Shown here in pieces: positions 36,841-49,520 of a stretch of 64,000 nucleotides of DNA. Source of the stretch: Gnetum montanum (taxonomy: Eukaryota > Streptophyta > Gnetopsida > Gnetales > Gnetaceae); NCBI GenBank assembly GCA_015680685.1, contig MNCI01030164.1, forward strand, positions 553,597 to 617,596, in the 5' to 3' direction. The translations under genes were made by a program, and so were the position numbers. The notes beneath the pieces were generated by a model, which did no database searches, was not told where the DNA came from, and saw only the letters and a list, made by a program, of their open reading frames with translations. How positions within the stretch are numbered: the first letter of the stretch is position 1; the number at the start of each line of letters is the position of its first letter.

Positions 36841-37980
36841 CAATTTATTCCATGTATTATGTTTATTGGGTTATGTCATGTATTCCATTTTTTAGATCTA
36901 GGCTTGTGTATTCATCCATTTGGAATTTTGTAATAATTCCATCATAGATTTAGGTCATGTTTATTTATTTTCAATGTTACTTGGACTTTGAGTTTTTTTT
37001 TCATTGTGGAATAAATGCTATTTTCCATGAATTCCATGGGTTTTTTCCTTTTCCATCCAAAAAGCAACACTAGTTGTGAATTTTTTCCTAAATAAATGAC
37101 TAATTTTTTTTTAAATTTTCTAAGGCTATGGGATTATTATCTATGGTTTTTTGATTAACTATATTTTTCAACCACTTGATTTTTGATAATTTCTATGGCT
37201 GTTTCCATTAGGTTATGTGAAGTGGTTTTTTTGTTTTTTGGCTATCTTTTGGTATATGTTTCGTACTTTTTGTACATTAAATGGTTATGAAATTTAAAGT
37301 TTTTTGGCTATGGGTGTTTAGTTCATGATTAAGAATACCAATGAACGTAGAATTATTGAATTTAGATGAACAATTTACTTCCAATGGGTGTTTCTGTTGA
37401 CTCACGCAAAATGGGGTTTCGGTTAGGATGGCCAAGGTTAGGTCATTTTTGTAATTGTTTCTGAAAACTAGTTTAGTATTTTTATATTTTCATATTATGA
37501 GCCTATAGTTCATGCTTTTGTGATTCCAATGGTTGTGAAATCATTGAATTTCATTTAGCAGTTCATGGTTTACGGACATTTTCATAAAGTTGCACAAAAT
37601 TAAGGTTTTAAGGCTCCTGCTCATTTACCTATGAAGATGGGAAACATTGAGACATTGAAAACTTTTTCCCATAAACGTTGTAGGGTCTTTGGGATATTTT
37701 TAAATGTTAGGAAGGGTTGAGAGGTGTTTTGGATTAAATTAAATATTTGTTGATATTTTTTCCGAGCTATTTACTCTAGTCTATCTAGTTTTGGTGTTGT
37801 TGTTTTCTTTTCAATTCCATTGAATTTGGTTTATGACCTTAGGTTGTTATTGTTATGTTATTGGTAATTATAATTTTTTTGATATTTTATAATTTTTAAG
37901 TTTTAATTTTGTTCTACAAGGTGATCATGCTTATGTTCGATGGTACAAGGCTTTCTTGAAGCCCATCCTTGTTGTTGTGG
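36841..37980. other. T-rich unassigned sequence, possibly rest of G2 5' LTR
   Basis: No domain. It lies where about 1.1 kb of the 5' LTR would be expected, but I could not align it by eye with 27706-28920. Confidence 0.35.
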
Positions 37981-38333
37981 AGCTGGTGGGGCTCCTATGT
38001 TGCATCCATATGTCTGGTTCTAACACCCCATCCCTTGACATGGTTCAAAGATGGCTCTAGCATAGTTGGGGCTATACCCCTACAAAACTCATGAAAATGC
38101 CATTTTTAGCCATTCCAATGGCTTTTTTGACCTTCCCCAGCTTAGAGATGGACATGGGGTACTTATTTCTAGTTGGGAAGTGAGGCAATAACAACTTTTT
38201 AAAGCATTTTTCAAACTCAAAAGGTTGAAAAATGCAATATTGTAGCTTATGTATTACATATCTTACATTTACAATGAAACTTTGCCTCAAGCTGAAAAGC
38301 AGGATTTGCAATGTGAATTTTGGTGGTGTTTCA
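37981..38333 (-). mobile_element. 5' LTR of G2 (start region)
   Basis: On the minus strand it begins TGAAACACCACC at 38333. It follows the start of the other G2 LTR (29311 downward) over about 350 bp in order, including AATGCAATATTGTAGCTTATG and the word CTAGCATAGTTGGGG (38056-38070). It is clearly diverged from its partner, so the element is old or a composite. No target duplication joins 27701-27705 and 38334-38338. Confidence 0.65.
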
Positions 38334-38380
38334 AAGAAAATTAGAATTTTTTTTTATTTTTAGTTTTTAAAGTTGATTTT

Positions 38381-39485
38381 TGTCATACCATAGTATGGAT
38401 GAGAGCTTATTTTTCATATTTTTCATATCTCATTTTCTATTTCATATTTTATACTTTATTTTGTGGGTTTTAATTCATATTGTAATACAATGTTTGACTC
38501 ACATTTATAAAAGTTTCTTAAAGTGGAAAATTTTGGATGTAAGGCTTCATAGTATCAAGACATACCTAAAATGATAAACATTGACTCAAATTTATCTATA
38601 AATTAAGATCTCCTCTCATACCTTATAAGAGATGTTTTTTTTTCTCAATTTCTCACTGTGCATCTTAAGGTTTAAGGTTTTGAAGAGGTTTTAAGCAAAA
38701 GTTTCCCTTTTTCATTTTTTCTTTATAATTCACATAATCTCTTAAAATTTTTTTCAGATTCCATATTTCTTTTTCAAATTCTTAATTTCATAATCATAAT
38801 TTTTAATCTTCTGATTACAATTTTCAATTTCTCAATTTTTGTTGAAGATCTTCCTCATTGTAAGTTTAATTTTCATCTAAGTTTGTTGATTTCATCAAAG
38901 TTCTCCAACAAAGAATCAAAGATTAGAAAGATAAGCATAAATCTTATTTTTAAAATAATGAAGACGATCAAAGCATACTGCTTTAGTGATCTTTCCAGAT
39001 TTAAAGTTGCATACATATGCATCTTTAGCTTTCACAAGTTGCATTTGCATCTTGTAGTATAGATTTTATAAGTTTCTCAATTTCTATCATAGATTTCAGT
39101 TAAGATTTATCTTTCTAGTATGAAGAGTAATCAAAAGCTTTAAATCCCAAAGAAAAATGGCATCAAAATCATAAGATCTCTACAGTTAAAATTTTCAAAC
39201 TCTCACCTTTCATTCTACATTGATTCTACCTTGACAATGTTAAAGTTACAGAACCCATGTCAAAACTCACTCTCCAATGTCAAAACTTTAGACAATGTCA
39301 AAACTACTATTTCCAATGTTAAAACTCCATGACATGCAACATTAAAAATTTTAGCAAATTCAAAACTGATTAATCTAAAATGTCAAAACTTGCCATTATC
39401 ATGATGTGTCATGTTAAAACATTGAAATTGTTGATATGATGTTGTTGATAGTTATACAATTCAAACTTCTGTGCATACTTCGATA
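38381..39485 (+). mobile_element. 5' LTR of copia element C1
   Basis: Begins TGTCATACCATAGTATGG; matched along its length by 44662-45753. It has a TTATAAG TATA-like site near 38620 and a run of 'TGTCAAAACT' phrases (39240-39410). It ends directly before a decayed initiator-Met primer site. Confidence 0.85.
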
Positions 39486-39503
39486 GTCGTATAAGAGCAA
39501 AGA
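39486..39503 (+). promoter_or_regulatory. Primer binding site of C1
   Basis: GTCGTATAAGAGCAAAG against TGGTATCAGAGC (initiator tRNA-Met); two changes in the core, in the exact position after the LTR. Confidence 0.7.
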
Positions 39504-39559
39504 CATTCTAAAGTGCACTATAATCTTCAATGAATGCTAAGACTTCACCTATTGGAGGA

Positions 39560-41880
39560 AGCTTATGAATAATTTACTTCAAATTAACGAGTGTTGGGGC
39601 ATTGTAAATGAAGGATATTAAGAATTTAGAAATCTTAATGCTTGGAATCGAAAGTAAAGAAGAAAGCTTCAAGAAGATTATAGGAAGGATGTGTTACAAA
39701 AGATGATTATTTGCACATTAATTTTAGAAGTTATTGGTTCAAGAATCATAGACAAGACAAATTTAAAGAAACTTGGGATCTACTATATCAAGAGTATAAA
39801 GGAGCCTTCATCACAAATATTTAAATCAACTAATTAAGGTATAAATAAGAATTTTAAGATCTTATCCTTAATATGAGTGAAAACATTGAAAAATTCTTTG
39901 CTAAGATATATGCTTGAATAAGAAATCTAGATGAATATGGATGTTAATATAGTAAAAGACAAAAGTTAAACAAAATCATTTAAGTTTTATATAATGATGG
40001 AAGGTTCAAATATGGTATAATGAATATTGTTTAGAATAAAGATTTAGATATTATTACAATTAATAAATTAGTATCTCAAGTTAGAATTTTGGAATATTTG
40101 AAAAGATAAGATAATTAAAGCAAAATTGAATAAGTTTATTTTCCAAGAAACAATATAGGAAGAGGTAGATTTAATAAAGGTAGAAGTAGAAGTCCAAATT
40201 TCAAAGATTAAAAAAATTCAAGATTCAAATGATAATCAAAATTACAAATTCAAAAATTCAAGAAGAAGAAACAATTTTAGAGGAGAAACAGATCAAAGAG
40301 GAGGAAGATTTAACTTCACTTCAATAAATCATCATGAAGAATCATCCTCAAATATTCCATGGTGAAAACATTTCAAGAGGAAAGAACATTGTGAAGATAA
40401 ATTCTAGAGGAAGGTAGGATTCCCTTCCTACACTTCAAATAATTCATCAAAGCCAAGTGAATACTTTTATTAGCCTCAAAGGAACAATAATCATAAGATC
40501 AATCAAAACATAAAGATTCAAACTCTAATTTTGCTACATACCAAATGGTCAAAGAAAGTACTCCTCATACATGGATACTAGATAGTAGTTATTCAAATCA
40601 TATGACTCCATTTAAAGAGAATTTTATTAGTTATACTCCAAAGAATACTCTTAGAAGCATTAAGGTAGGAGATGATTCAAGTTGAAAGATAGATGAAATT
40701 GGTAATGTAATGCTTACACTTTTTAATGGCCACAAAATTAATGTACATGATATTTACTATGTTAGTCAATTATCAAGTTCATAGTTATCAACGGGTTAGA
40801 TTGTTAGTAATGGAAATCAAGTGATTTTTCATGATGATATTTGTACTATTTCTAATGGTAATATTATTATTGAAAAATTAAAAAATGGAATAATCAAATT
40901 TGTTTTTCGAAAGCATAGTTTCAAAAAGATGCTAAAATCTTAAATACTTAGATTTTTCAATCAAATCCTTTTGATACATTTCTCTCAAGATTATGGCATT
41001 AGAGTTTAGGTCATGCCTCCTACCTCAACATTGAGAAGTTGATCAAGAATTATGCAGCTATTGGAGTTAAATGTTGAGAAAAACCACAAGAAGTTTGTGA
41101 GATATACATCAAAGGAAACAAAAAAAAGCTTTGCCTCATAATTCTTAAATGCAAAGGAAGTAAAGATCTCTTAAACTTATGCATAATGATTTGGTAGGTC
41201 CAATGCCTAATCTATCTTAAGGAGGAAGCAAATATTTCTTTATTATTTTTTGAATTCCAAAGATGAAAATTTTACCATATTTTAGAATTTCAAATGATTG
41301 ATAGAAAATAGAATAAATACCAAAATTAAGGTAATAAGATCAGATAGAGGAGGTGAATTTGTTAATTAAGAATTTGAGAAATTTTGCATTAATAAAAGAA
41401 TTAAAAAGAAAATAACTTGTGGATATTCACCAAAAAGTAATGGTATTACTTAAAGGAAAAATGTAGTAATCCAAGAGATGTCTAGATTCCTCAAGCATGC
41501 TTTACTTCCACATTAATTTTGAAATGAAGCTTTGCATGTTTCAGCCTATATCCTAAATAGGCTCATCACCACATCAAACAAAGAGAAGATACCTTATCAA
41601 ATTCTTTATGGTAAAGTTCCAAACTTGTCTCACATGAAGGGTCTTTAGATGTATTTGTTATGTTACAATATTGAATGAATTTATAGACAAGCTAGATGAT
41701 AGAGGGAGAAAGTGCATTTTCTAGGCTATGATTCAAAAGAAAGTGAATATGAATGCTATAATCCATGAGAATGTAAGTGGTATATTTTCAAAAATGTAAT
41801 TTTTTATGAAGAAAATTTTGGTTTTGATAAATTCAAAGAAGATGATGAAGGAAAATTAGAAATTTTTACAAAGCCATGGG
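39560..41880 (+). pseudogene. C1 copia gag, protease and integrase remnants
   Basis: Heavily decayed, about one stop per 25 codons. The gag region (39560-40420) is Lys/Asn-rich and ends in a damaged knuckle near 40360 (HFKRKEHCEDK). The protease is recognised at about 40573 by TWILDSSYSNHMT, where the usual active-site DSG reads DSS. A pre-integrase zinc block follows near 40990 (SLGHASYLNIEKLI). Integrase traces lie at 41180-41640, with HNDLVGPM (first catalytic Asp) and later DRGGEF-like residues near 41343. Order gag-protease-integrase-RT is that of Ty1/copia, so the lineage is firm even though the reading frame is broken. Confidence 0.78.
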
Positions 41881-42159
41881 TTGAAAGAGACCATCCTAAA
41901 AAATAGATTTTATATCAGAATTTTGGGAGAAGCTTCACAAGCTCATAAGCCCTATCACAAGCTATCACTCATGTGGCATATTAAAATGTTCAAAAGGCTA
42001 AAAATGTTCAAAAGGCTCTTAAACTTCTAGTTTGGAAGGAAGTAGTCAGGTAATAATATGATGTAATTATAAAAAATTGAACTTGGACTTTGATTAAGAG
42101 ACTAAAAGAAAAAAAATAATTGAATAAAAAAGGATATTTAAGATAAATCACAATGAAAA

Positions 42160-42972
42160 AAATGAAATTTTAGCCTATAAGGCAAGATTGGTTGCTAAAT
42201 GCTTGAAACAAAAGAAGAATGTGGACTATGATGAAATCTTTGCCCTTGTTGCAAGATTTAAAATCATCAAATTTATTCTTTCTATTGCTATCAATTATGG
42301 CATCTGACTTCATCAAATGGATGTCAACTCAACATTCCTCATTAGTTTTTTAGAAGATAAATTCTACATAGAGAAACTAGAAAGCTTTATCAAGAAAGGA
42401 TAAGAAGACAAGGTATGAAAACTTACAAAAGTTTTATATTGATTGAAATAGGCTCATAGAGCTTGGTTTCATAGAATTAATGAGTATCTCTTCATGGTTG
42501 GATATAGATCATGCTAATTTGAACCCACTCTTTATTATAAGCATATGGAAAAGCATTTTATATTGATATAATTATATGTATATGATTTGGTATTTTACTG
42601 AACTTCTAAAAATTTAGCTACTGAATTTAAGAAAAATATGATGGAAGAGTTTGAGATGAAAGATGTAGGTCTCTTAAAATAGTTTTTCAGAATATAATTA
42701 GATAAAAAAGAAGATTGTTTGAGAATACATCAAACTAAATATGCATAGGCCATCTTATAGAAATATGAAATGAATGGAAAGAAAGTTGCTTCTACTTCAC
42801 TTCCTCAAGAGTGAAAACTTAATACAAAAGATGATACTTCCCTTGTTGATGATACTTATTATAGGGGTATTATTGGATAAATTAAATTCTTATGTTAAAG
42901 AAGAATTTATCATGAATTTGCTACTCCATATTTTTCATGATTTATGCAAGAGCCATGAGCATCACATCTTTA
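42160..42972 (+). pseudogene. rt: C1 copia reverse transcriptase
   Basis: Recognised from AYKARLVAKCLKQKKNVDYD near 42177, then LHQMDVNSTFL near 42310 (the copia QMDV-x-TAFL block), LTKVLY then LK-AHRAWF near 42420-42470, and the catalytic site near 42575, which reads LYVYDLVF, so the first Asp of the YVDD motif is changed to Tyr. TKY-A...L-KY near 42730 is the usual C-terminal block. The frame breaks off at 42972 where a solo LTR is inserted; the missing part resumes at 44061. Confidence 0.85.
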
Positions 42973-44060
42973 TGAGGATCAAGAACATAGAAGGGGGGTT
43001 AAATAAGTTTCCCAATTTGCAATCAAGCCTGTGGCACAAAAAATTATGTGGTTCCCCAACTTGGATAGTTCACGCTTGAAGGGTAGATTCCTTGCATACC
43101 TCTAGACTTTATTTCTTCCAAAATTTGATTTTAAGGACACCACAACCTTTATAAGATTTGAGCTCCACTAAGGTGAGTTTCCTTGCTCTAAAATCTCTCA
43201 ACCTTGCAAGGTCCCAACAAGCTCAAAATGTGGTTTAGATGATTTGAAAACCTATATAAGATAGAACTTTGCTCCAAAGTGTTTTGATGTAGCAAAAAAA
43301 CTCAATCTCATAGGATATAGACAAGCTCGAAATGTATGCCTTCTCGCAAGAAGCACATCATCCCCTTAGGGAAACAAAGAAAGAGAAAGAAAAACAAGGA
43401 ATGAGTGTAACTCAAATAACATATCCTTGTACTTTGAAGCATAGTTCTACAACTAGTCAAGCAAATGATGTGACAAATGAAGTACAAAAGTACAATAACA
43501 TAGAATAGACAATGATAGCTTTGATGTTGATAGTACTTGCACAATTCCTAAGAATTTGGAGTTCTCTTATAGCTTCAAAGCTTCTGAAAACACCTCAAAA
43601 TTCATGTAACAACTACTCAAAAACTAGTGTAGACATCTCCTTCAAATTTGGGATGTATACCTAAGTTCAACCTTAATTCTAGAGAGGTGTCTCCTTGGAG
43701 AATGGAACCTCTCTAGGTAGACGTCTTCCTTACAATGGGAACATCTCATATTTCTTGAAGATGGCTTCTTGTGAATTCATTCTTCTTAGTTGAGATGTCT
43801 TCTCTTTCTTGGAGACATCTCCTCAACTTGGCTTCTTCCCAATCTTTAAAGTATCTTCATTTGGTTTTTAGCTTTTGTTTATGTTTATGCTCTCATCTTA
43901 CCCATGAAGTATCCATTTGACAACCCATTGTAGATTTCATTCCCTTAAATCCTTATTCATGATGTGGAGTTCCTGTTTATGACCTGTAAACACATTATCC
44001 ATAAGAAACATTCTTTCTTCTTCATTTTCCTTAAGGTTTTGGCATACCAAAAGGTCAATA
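42973..44060 (-). mobile_element. Solo copia LTR (family of elements B and C) inside C1
   Basis: 1088 bp with the same ends as the LTRs at 6586-7817 and 8541-9773 (plus strand TGAGGATCAAG ... AAAAGGTCAATA). Flanked by CTTTA (42968-42972) and TTTTA (44061-44065), a 5-bp target duplication with one change, and no internal element sequence, so it is a solo LTR left by recombination. It carries a weaker GACATCTC array (43625-43830). Its insertion separates RT from RNase H of C1. Confidence 0.9.
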
Positions 44061-44065
44061 TTTTA

Positions 44066-44580
44066 CTCCTCACTCATGTGATAAAATACCTTAAAGGCAC
44101 ATATGACTATGGAATGAAATTTGTTCATGGAGATTGAAAATTTCATGCTTATTAAGATGTTAATTACGGAGGTGATATTAATGATAGATTGCCTACATCA
44201 GGTTCCTTAATTTTTCATAAGCTAAATCCAATTTATTGAAAAATAATAAAGGAATCATGTGTAAGTCTCTCTTCATGTGAAGCTAGATTTATCTCTATCA
44301 TTGAATGTTTATAACATATATTATGGTTAAAGAATCTACTTTCACAAATTAGTTTTGATATCTACACTCGCATTGATTACTACATTAATAATACTACTGC
44401 TACTAATCTTTAAAAAGAACATGTTCTCTATAAGAAATATAAGAATATAAATTTAAAGTATTATAAGATGAAGTGAAGGAGGAAACCATTAAACCCTTAT
44501 ACATGGAGATAAAATATCAATTGGTTGATATGTTCATAGAGTCAATCATATCAATTAAACTCAAGTAGAACATGGAGGCA
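44066..44580 (+). pseudogene. C1 copia RNase H
   Basis: Continues the C1 reading after the solo LTR: IKYLKGTYDYGMKF near 44085, then NYGGDINDRLPTSG near 44163 (the copia D-x-GGD-x-DR-x-STSG block with the first Asp weakly kept), LSSCEARFISIIECL near 44270 with the catalytic Glu in SCEA, and a DNKSA-like helix replaced by YYINNTTATNL near 44380. Five or six stops. The C-terminal His region is present near 44460. It proves that the two halves of C1 belong together. Confidence 0.83.
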
Positions 44581-44661
44581 ATAGGAATCATTCTAAGAAA
44601 TAGAAGATAAAGGAATCATACTCATTTTTACATTGCTTCCATTCCATCCTAAATGAGAGAT

Positions 44662-45753
44662 TATCATATTATAGTATAGATGGGAGCTCATTTTTCATAT
44701 TTCTCATATATCATTTCTGATTTCTCATTTTATATTTCAAGTTGAGTGTTTTAATTCATGTTGCAATATAAGGTTTGACTCACATGTGTAAAATGAAAAC
44801 TTTTATATTTAAGACTTCATAGTGCCAAAACATGCCTAAAATGACAAACTTTGAGTTAGCCTTGTTTGTAAATTAAGGTCTCCCCTCATACCTCACAAGA
44901 GAAAGATAGTTTTTCTCAATTTTCTCATTGTGCATCTCAAGGTTTAAGGTTTTAAAGAGGTTTTAAGAAGAAGTTTTTTTTTGTGTGTGTTTTTACTTCA
45001 TAACTATTACAATCTCAAATTTTCTTAAATTTCCTAGTTCTTTCTTAAATTCTCAATCTCAAAATTATAGTTTTCAATATTTCAATTACCATTTTTAATT
45101 TCTTAATTGCTATTAAAGATCTTGCTCATTGCAAGTTTAATTATCATCTAAGTTTGTCAATTTCATTAAAGTTCACTAGCAAAGCATCAAAGATTATAAG
45201 GATAAGTATAAATCTTGTTTTTAAAATGATGAAGATGATCAAAGCATTATGCTTTAGTGATGTTTCTAGATTTCAAGTTGCATACATATGCATCTTTAGC
45301 TTACAAAAGATGCATTTGCATCTTGTATTATATTAGTAAGTTTCTTAATTTCTATCATGGATTTGAATTAAGATTCATCTTTTTGGCATTAGGAGTGATC
45401 AAATGCTTCAAATACCAAAGAAAAATGACATCAAAATTACCAGATCATTGTAATTCAAATTTTTGAACTCTTGCCTTTTATTCTATGTTGATTATGCCTC
45501 AATGATGTCAAAATTATAGACTCCATGTCAAAACTCACTTGTTGGCATCAAAACTTTAGAAAATGCTAAAACTACTACTCCCAACATAAAAAATCCATGA
45601 TGCATGATGTCAAAGATTTTAGAAACATCAAGGTTGATTAACATGAGATTTCAAAACTTATTACTACGATGACATGTCATGTTAGAACATCAAAATTTCT
45701 AACATGATGTCATTTACAATTGTACAATTCAACCTTTTGTGCACACTCTAACA
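44662..45753 (+). mobile_element. 3' LTR of copia element C1
   Basis: Matches 38381-39485 in order (start decayed to TATCATATTATAG, end CACTCTAACA). Divergence from its partner is plainly high, so C1 is old. Confidence 0.85.
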
Positions 45754-47687
45754 ATGGTTAATGTCAACTTTACATTTGAAAGGATTCAAAAGCCATGTAG
45801 ATAAGTTAGTGTAAGCTTGGAGGCATCTTTGGGTCTTATGTGATATTTTAGAATCAAAGTTGAAGGGTCATACATGGAAGTAATATAGTGATGTTGATTC
45901 CATGTTCGCATCCCTTGGGATTGCATGACTTTACATCAACATGAGTTGGGGATACATAGGCTTATATTTGGTTGAAAAAATATAAAATTGAGAGGAAGAG
46001 GGATTAAAAAAAGAGTAAAAGAAAAAGGTTAGGAATTTTGTTATTTTTATTTTAGAGGCTTGGGATGCATCGTGCTTGTGCTTGGACATGGTATCACATG
46101 GTGAGAAGAAGAGCAGATAAGATAAGGAGGAAGGTGGATCTTGTTGAGGTACATGTGATGGTAAGTTAGAGGATGCCAAGGAGGAGTTAATCTTAAGATT
46201 ACCAGCATGCATGTAAGTGGCTCTACATCTTGCTTTTACTAATTTTGATATTTTCCATCATTATTTAGTGTTGTGGATATGAAAGGTAGGATGATGCACC
46301 TTTGCAATTAGGTGGAATCATGCTTATGTACTAGTAGTGTTAGCATGACCTACATGCACTACAACATCCATCATTAGTAATAATGCCTACTATGCTAACA
46401 ATGGCCTAGTCCTATGTTGGGAAGCATAATAGGAGTTCTTGTTAGGGTGAGAAAGAGAAGAGGAGAAAAAGTTGAGGATAAGGATTTCTGTATTGATGAG
46501 AAGAGTAAACCTAGGCTTGGGAAAGGTAAATGTCTCCTTGAAAAGGGTAGATCAGGCTCTTGATGGTTCGACATGGTGGTAGAAGGCCATTCATGATATT
46601 TTTTGAGGGAAAATGATGCTATTAGAGGTTGGGGTTTTATAAAAAGTGTGTATTTTTTATTATATGTATGAGGACAAGACAAGGGAAAAGACATGAGTAA
46701 TGACATGAGGAAGGGTAGAAGAAAGGCAAGCTAGTGAGGAAGCATGATGATAGGTAGGGGATGTGGTAGTGTGCATTAGCTTGGATAACATAATTTAAGG
46801 AGATATATCTTAGAACTATGTCTTTTTTTCTTTTTTTTTTAATTTGAAAAAATCAAATGGTGTGGAAAGGGATAAGTTGCAGGTAAGGCCTACTTGCAAA
46901 TGCTAATGCTAGGTCAGCTAATGCATGACCAAGGTATGCACTTATACATATATGCAAGGATTGATATTTTCATTTTTTAAAAAATATTTTTAATATTTCT
47001 GTATGTATGTATGTATGATGTCATCAAGTGCTAGTCACATCACTAGCCTATTACTTTCATGCATAAGCAACGCATTACCAATGCATAGATATTGGCTAGT
47101 AAATTTTTTTTTTTAAAAAGAAATTTAAATGAGGGAGGCATGTTTGGTGATGCTAGGCATGCCACTGGTGCTAGCTAATGTGTAGGCATTCCTTGTAGTT
47201 TTTATTTTTTAATAATAATTTAAATTAATTTTAATTTTCAATTTCTTAAAGATTATAAGGGTAAAGGTTTACAAAGGGATGCTAGGCTTGGTTTGTAGGA
47301 GGTGATGCTGATGGATGTATCAAAATCACTTCTATAAAGGCTAGATGGAGAGAAAGCATCCCACATAGACAGGGTTCTTAGTAGGAATGCTAGGTAAGAA
47401 TAATGATTATTGTGCACAAAGGCTAGGAAAAAACCAAAAGTTTTAACCAAGTACTAATGTTGTGGTAGAGGTAGAAAATTGTCTAAGTCTTAGGAAAAGG
47501 TTAAAAAATTGAAAATTTGGCTAAGTTTCAAAGATTAAAGAAAATGATATTTTTCTAAGTATGAAAAGGAAAAAACTAAAATTTCACTAAGGGCTTAACA
47601 AATGAAGGAAAGTTGAAATTAGGCTATGTATTGGTGAAGTAAGAAGTCAAAAGGTTTAGCTAAGTACTTTGAAGTAGGTAGAGACCT
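45754..47687. other. Unassigned sequence, partly purine-rich, with a short GTAT microsatellite
   Basis: Two minus-strand ORFs near 45931-46706 are Phe/Ser/Leu-rich readings of purine-rich DNA and not supported as genes. (GTAT)4 occurs at 47001-47016. TGCTAG/GGCATGCC words recur between 46880 and 47190, hinting at another word-bearing element, but no ends were found. Confidence 0.35.
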
Positions 47688-48272
47688 TGTGACATCTTGT
47701 CTTCTAGATGTCATGGAAAATGTCAAATATATGTTATATTATACATTATGCAAAAGAATACAATATACCAAATGTCAAATATATGTAACATTCAACATTA
47801 TACGTAAAGCATATAACAAGGAAAATGCAGAAATAATAGGGAAAATGTAGAAGGAGAAAGAAAAGAATGCTTTATTGATATGTAATAGTATATTTGGGTC
47901 ATGTTTTGAGAGTGTTCCTTGGAGTTTTCTTCCATTGGCATCTATCCCTTAGAGGCAATCCAACATTGCCACCATGGTTAGGCCTATAATTGACTAGAAG
48001 GGATGACCACTCCACTGCTTATCCCACCTCATTCAACTCCTGTGACTTAGCTATACTAGCTTCCCACTCCTTGCTAACATGACCTCTAAGCCTAGGTATA
48101 ATGCCCAAAGGTCATCTCAAGAGATATATCCATTATTACAATGCACCCTTTTGGGTCTCAATTACAACTGTCCTTTTGGGTCTTGTTATGATAACAATAA
48201 TACTATTTATGAAGAGGCACCATCTTTGTTATGCAGCAACATCATTTGAGAATGGGAATGTGATAATCTACA
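47688..48272 (-). mobile_element. Candidate 585-bp LTR
   Basis: On the minus strand it starts TGTAGATTATCACATTCC right after CCTAAGGGG, a plausible polypurine tract, and ends GATGTCACA. It contains CATAAATAG (TATA-like, near 48205) and CAATAAAGC near 47872 as a polyadenylation signal. If correct it is a 3' LTR, which would place the nuclease pseudogene at 48677-49520 inside the element. No partner LTR is in the window. Confidence 0.4.
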
Positions 48273-48676
48273 CCCCTTAGGTTTTATTCATTCTCAAAAA
48301 AGTCCATGTTCACTATCTCTTTCTAGCTCAAGTACTTATTTTATGATCATGTGCTCCAATCATTTGATTTCTTGTTTGAACTTGAAGCTATTTCTTGCTT
48401 ATTTTGTAAACAAAATATATGTGAGATGGATTTATATGAGTACTAAATATTACTTTATTATTATTTACCTTATTTTCTAAGATAATGTTAAGAAGTGAAT
48501 TAAAGATCTACCAACCACCAATCACTAGTCCTAACTAGGGTCACACAAGGCACAACTCTTATCTAGTTACCCAAGTGAAGGTAGGACAAATCCTTTATCC
48601 CCAACTTCCATTACCTTAGATATTTTATTTATCTAATTAAATATAAATTAAAAATATAAAGAAAATAATAAGATCA

Positions 48677-49520
48677 TCAATAAAAATAGGAGTGAGATAC
48701 TTTTTGATCTTGATCAACCTTATGAATTGATGGAAGTAATTGTAATTCTACCATAAGTGGTATATGATCGAATGGTCTTGTTTGGGATGGTGAAGCTTGA
48801 TCTTGATTCTTCTCCACTTCTTCTTTAGAAATTAATTGTAGTAATTTGTTAGCTTGGAAGAATTGGACATCATACCCAATATAATCCAAAGTCTCAATGA
48901 AGAATGTTCTTAATCCATCCTCATTAATCATAGTAGAGTAATTGGTAAATTGTGGTTCTTGATGAATACTACCTATCAACATCCTCTATTCCTGAATTTT
49001 GAGATCTGATTTATCTATTGAAGATTCAATGTATGTAGAATATTCACTGGCCAATGGAATTTCATGTTGAATTGATGGAAACATCTTCTTCAAATTAGGT
49101 TCATCTTCCAAAGATTCCTTTGCACATCCATATTTTAAGAATTGATAGACACTACTTTTAATGTTTGCATTGAAGTCTCCACAAAGAATAAATGGAATTA
49201 GATCAGTATAACTTAAGAATATCTTATTCTTCAAGCTTTCTTCTATTTTCTTAATCAAGAATGCTGCTTGACATAGTCTAACATATAAACATGGTGGTTT
49301 GGTAATTAAATGTGTGTTAACCATGCATACACATCTTTCTAATAGATGGACCCTTAGAATCACTACCAAGGCTATGTGATTTTTCCAAAATCTTGACAAT
49401 TCTTTCTTTTGCATGGTTTGAAGTTATGGAATTTCAAAAATCGAATTTTCTAAACTCCTTCAAATCTTTGTACGAATTCAAACTTGACTTCTTTACAAAA
49501 TATTTTGCAACTATCCATTT
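48677..49520 (-). pseudogene. CCR4-like endonuclease/exonuclease/phosphatase pseudogene
   Basis: Minus strand, homologous in pattern to plant carbon catabolite repressor protein 4 homologs, deadenylases that shorten mRNA poly(A) tails. Visible in order: a damaged block near 49500-49430, a frameshift near 49395, then HIALVVILRV, VNTHLITKP (49290), a long helix, and IPFILCGDFNAN near 49180, the catalytic GDFN motif. An in-frame TAG at 48986-48988 is followed by EPQFTNYS, ETLDYIGYD and finally FDHIPLMVELQL near 48760, where the catalytic SDH reads FDH. About 250 of the family's 350-450 residues remain; the N-terminal part is absent. No intron interrupts the region, which suggests a retrocopy, but no poly(A) tail is evident. 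The nearest match by memory is the homolog 4 subfamily. Confidence 0.75.

Noticed and set aside
27701-38338. Target-site duplication for G2
   Set aside because: CTTGT and AAGAA at the outer ends do not match, so the two G2 LTRs may not be an original pair.
45931-46706. Two minus-strand ORFs of 93 and 103 codons
   Set aside because: Phe/Ser/Leu-rich translations of purine-rich DNA; no homologous pattern or gene structure.
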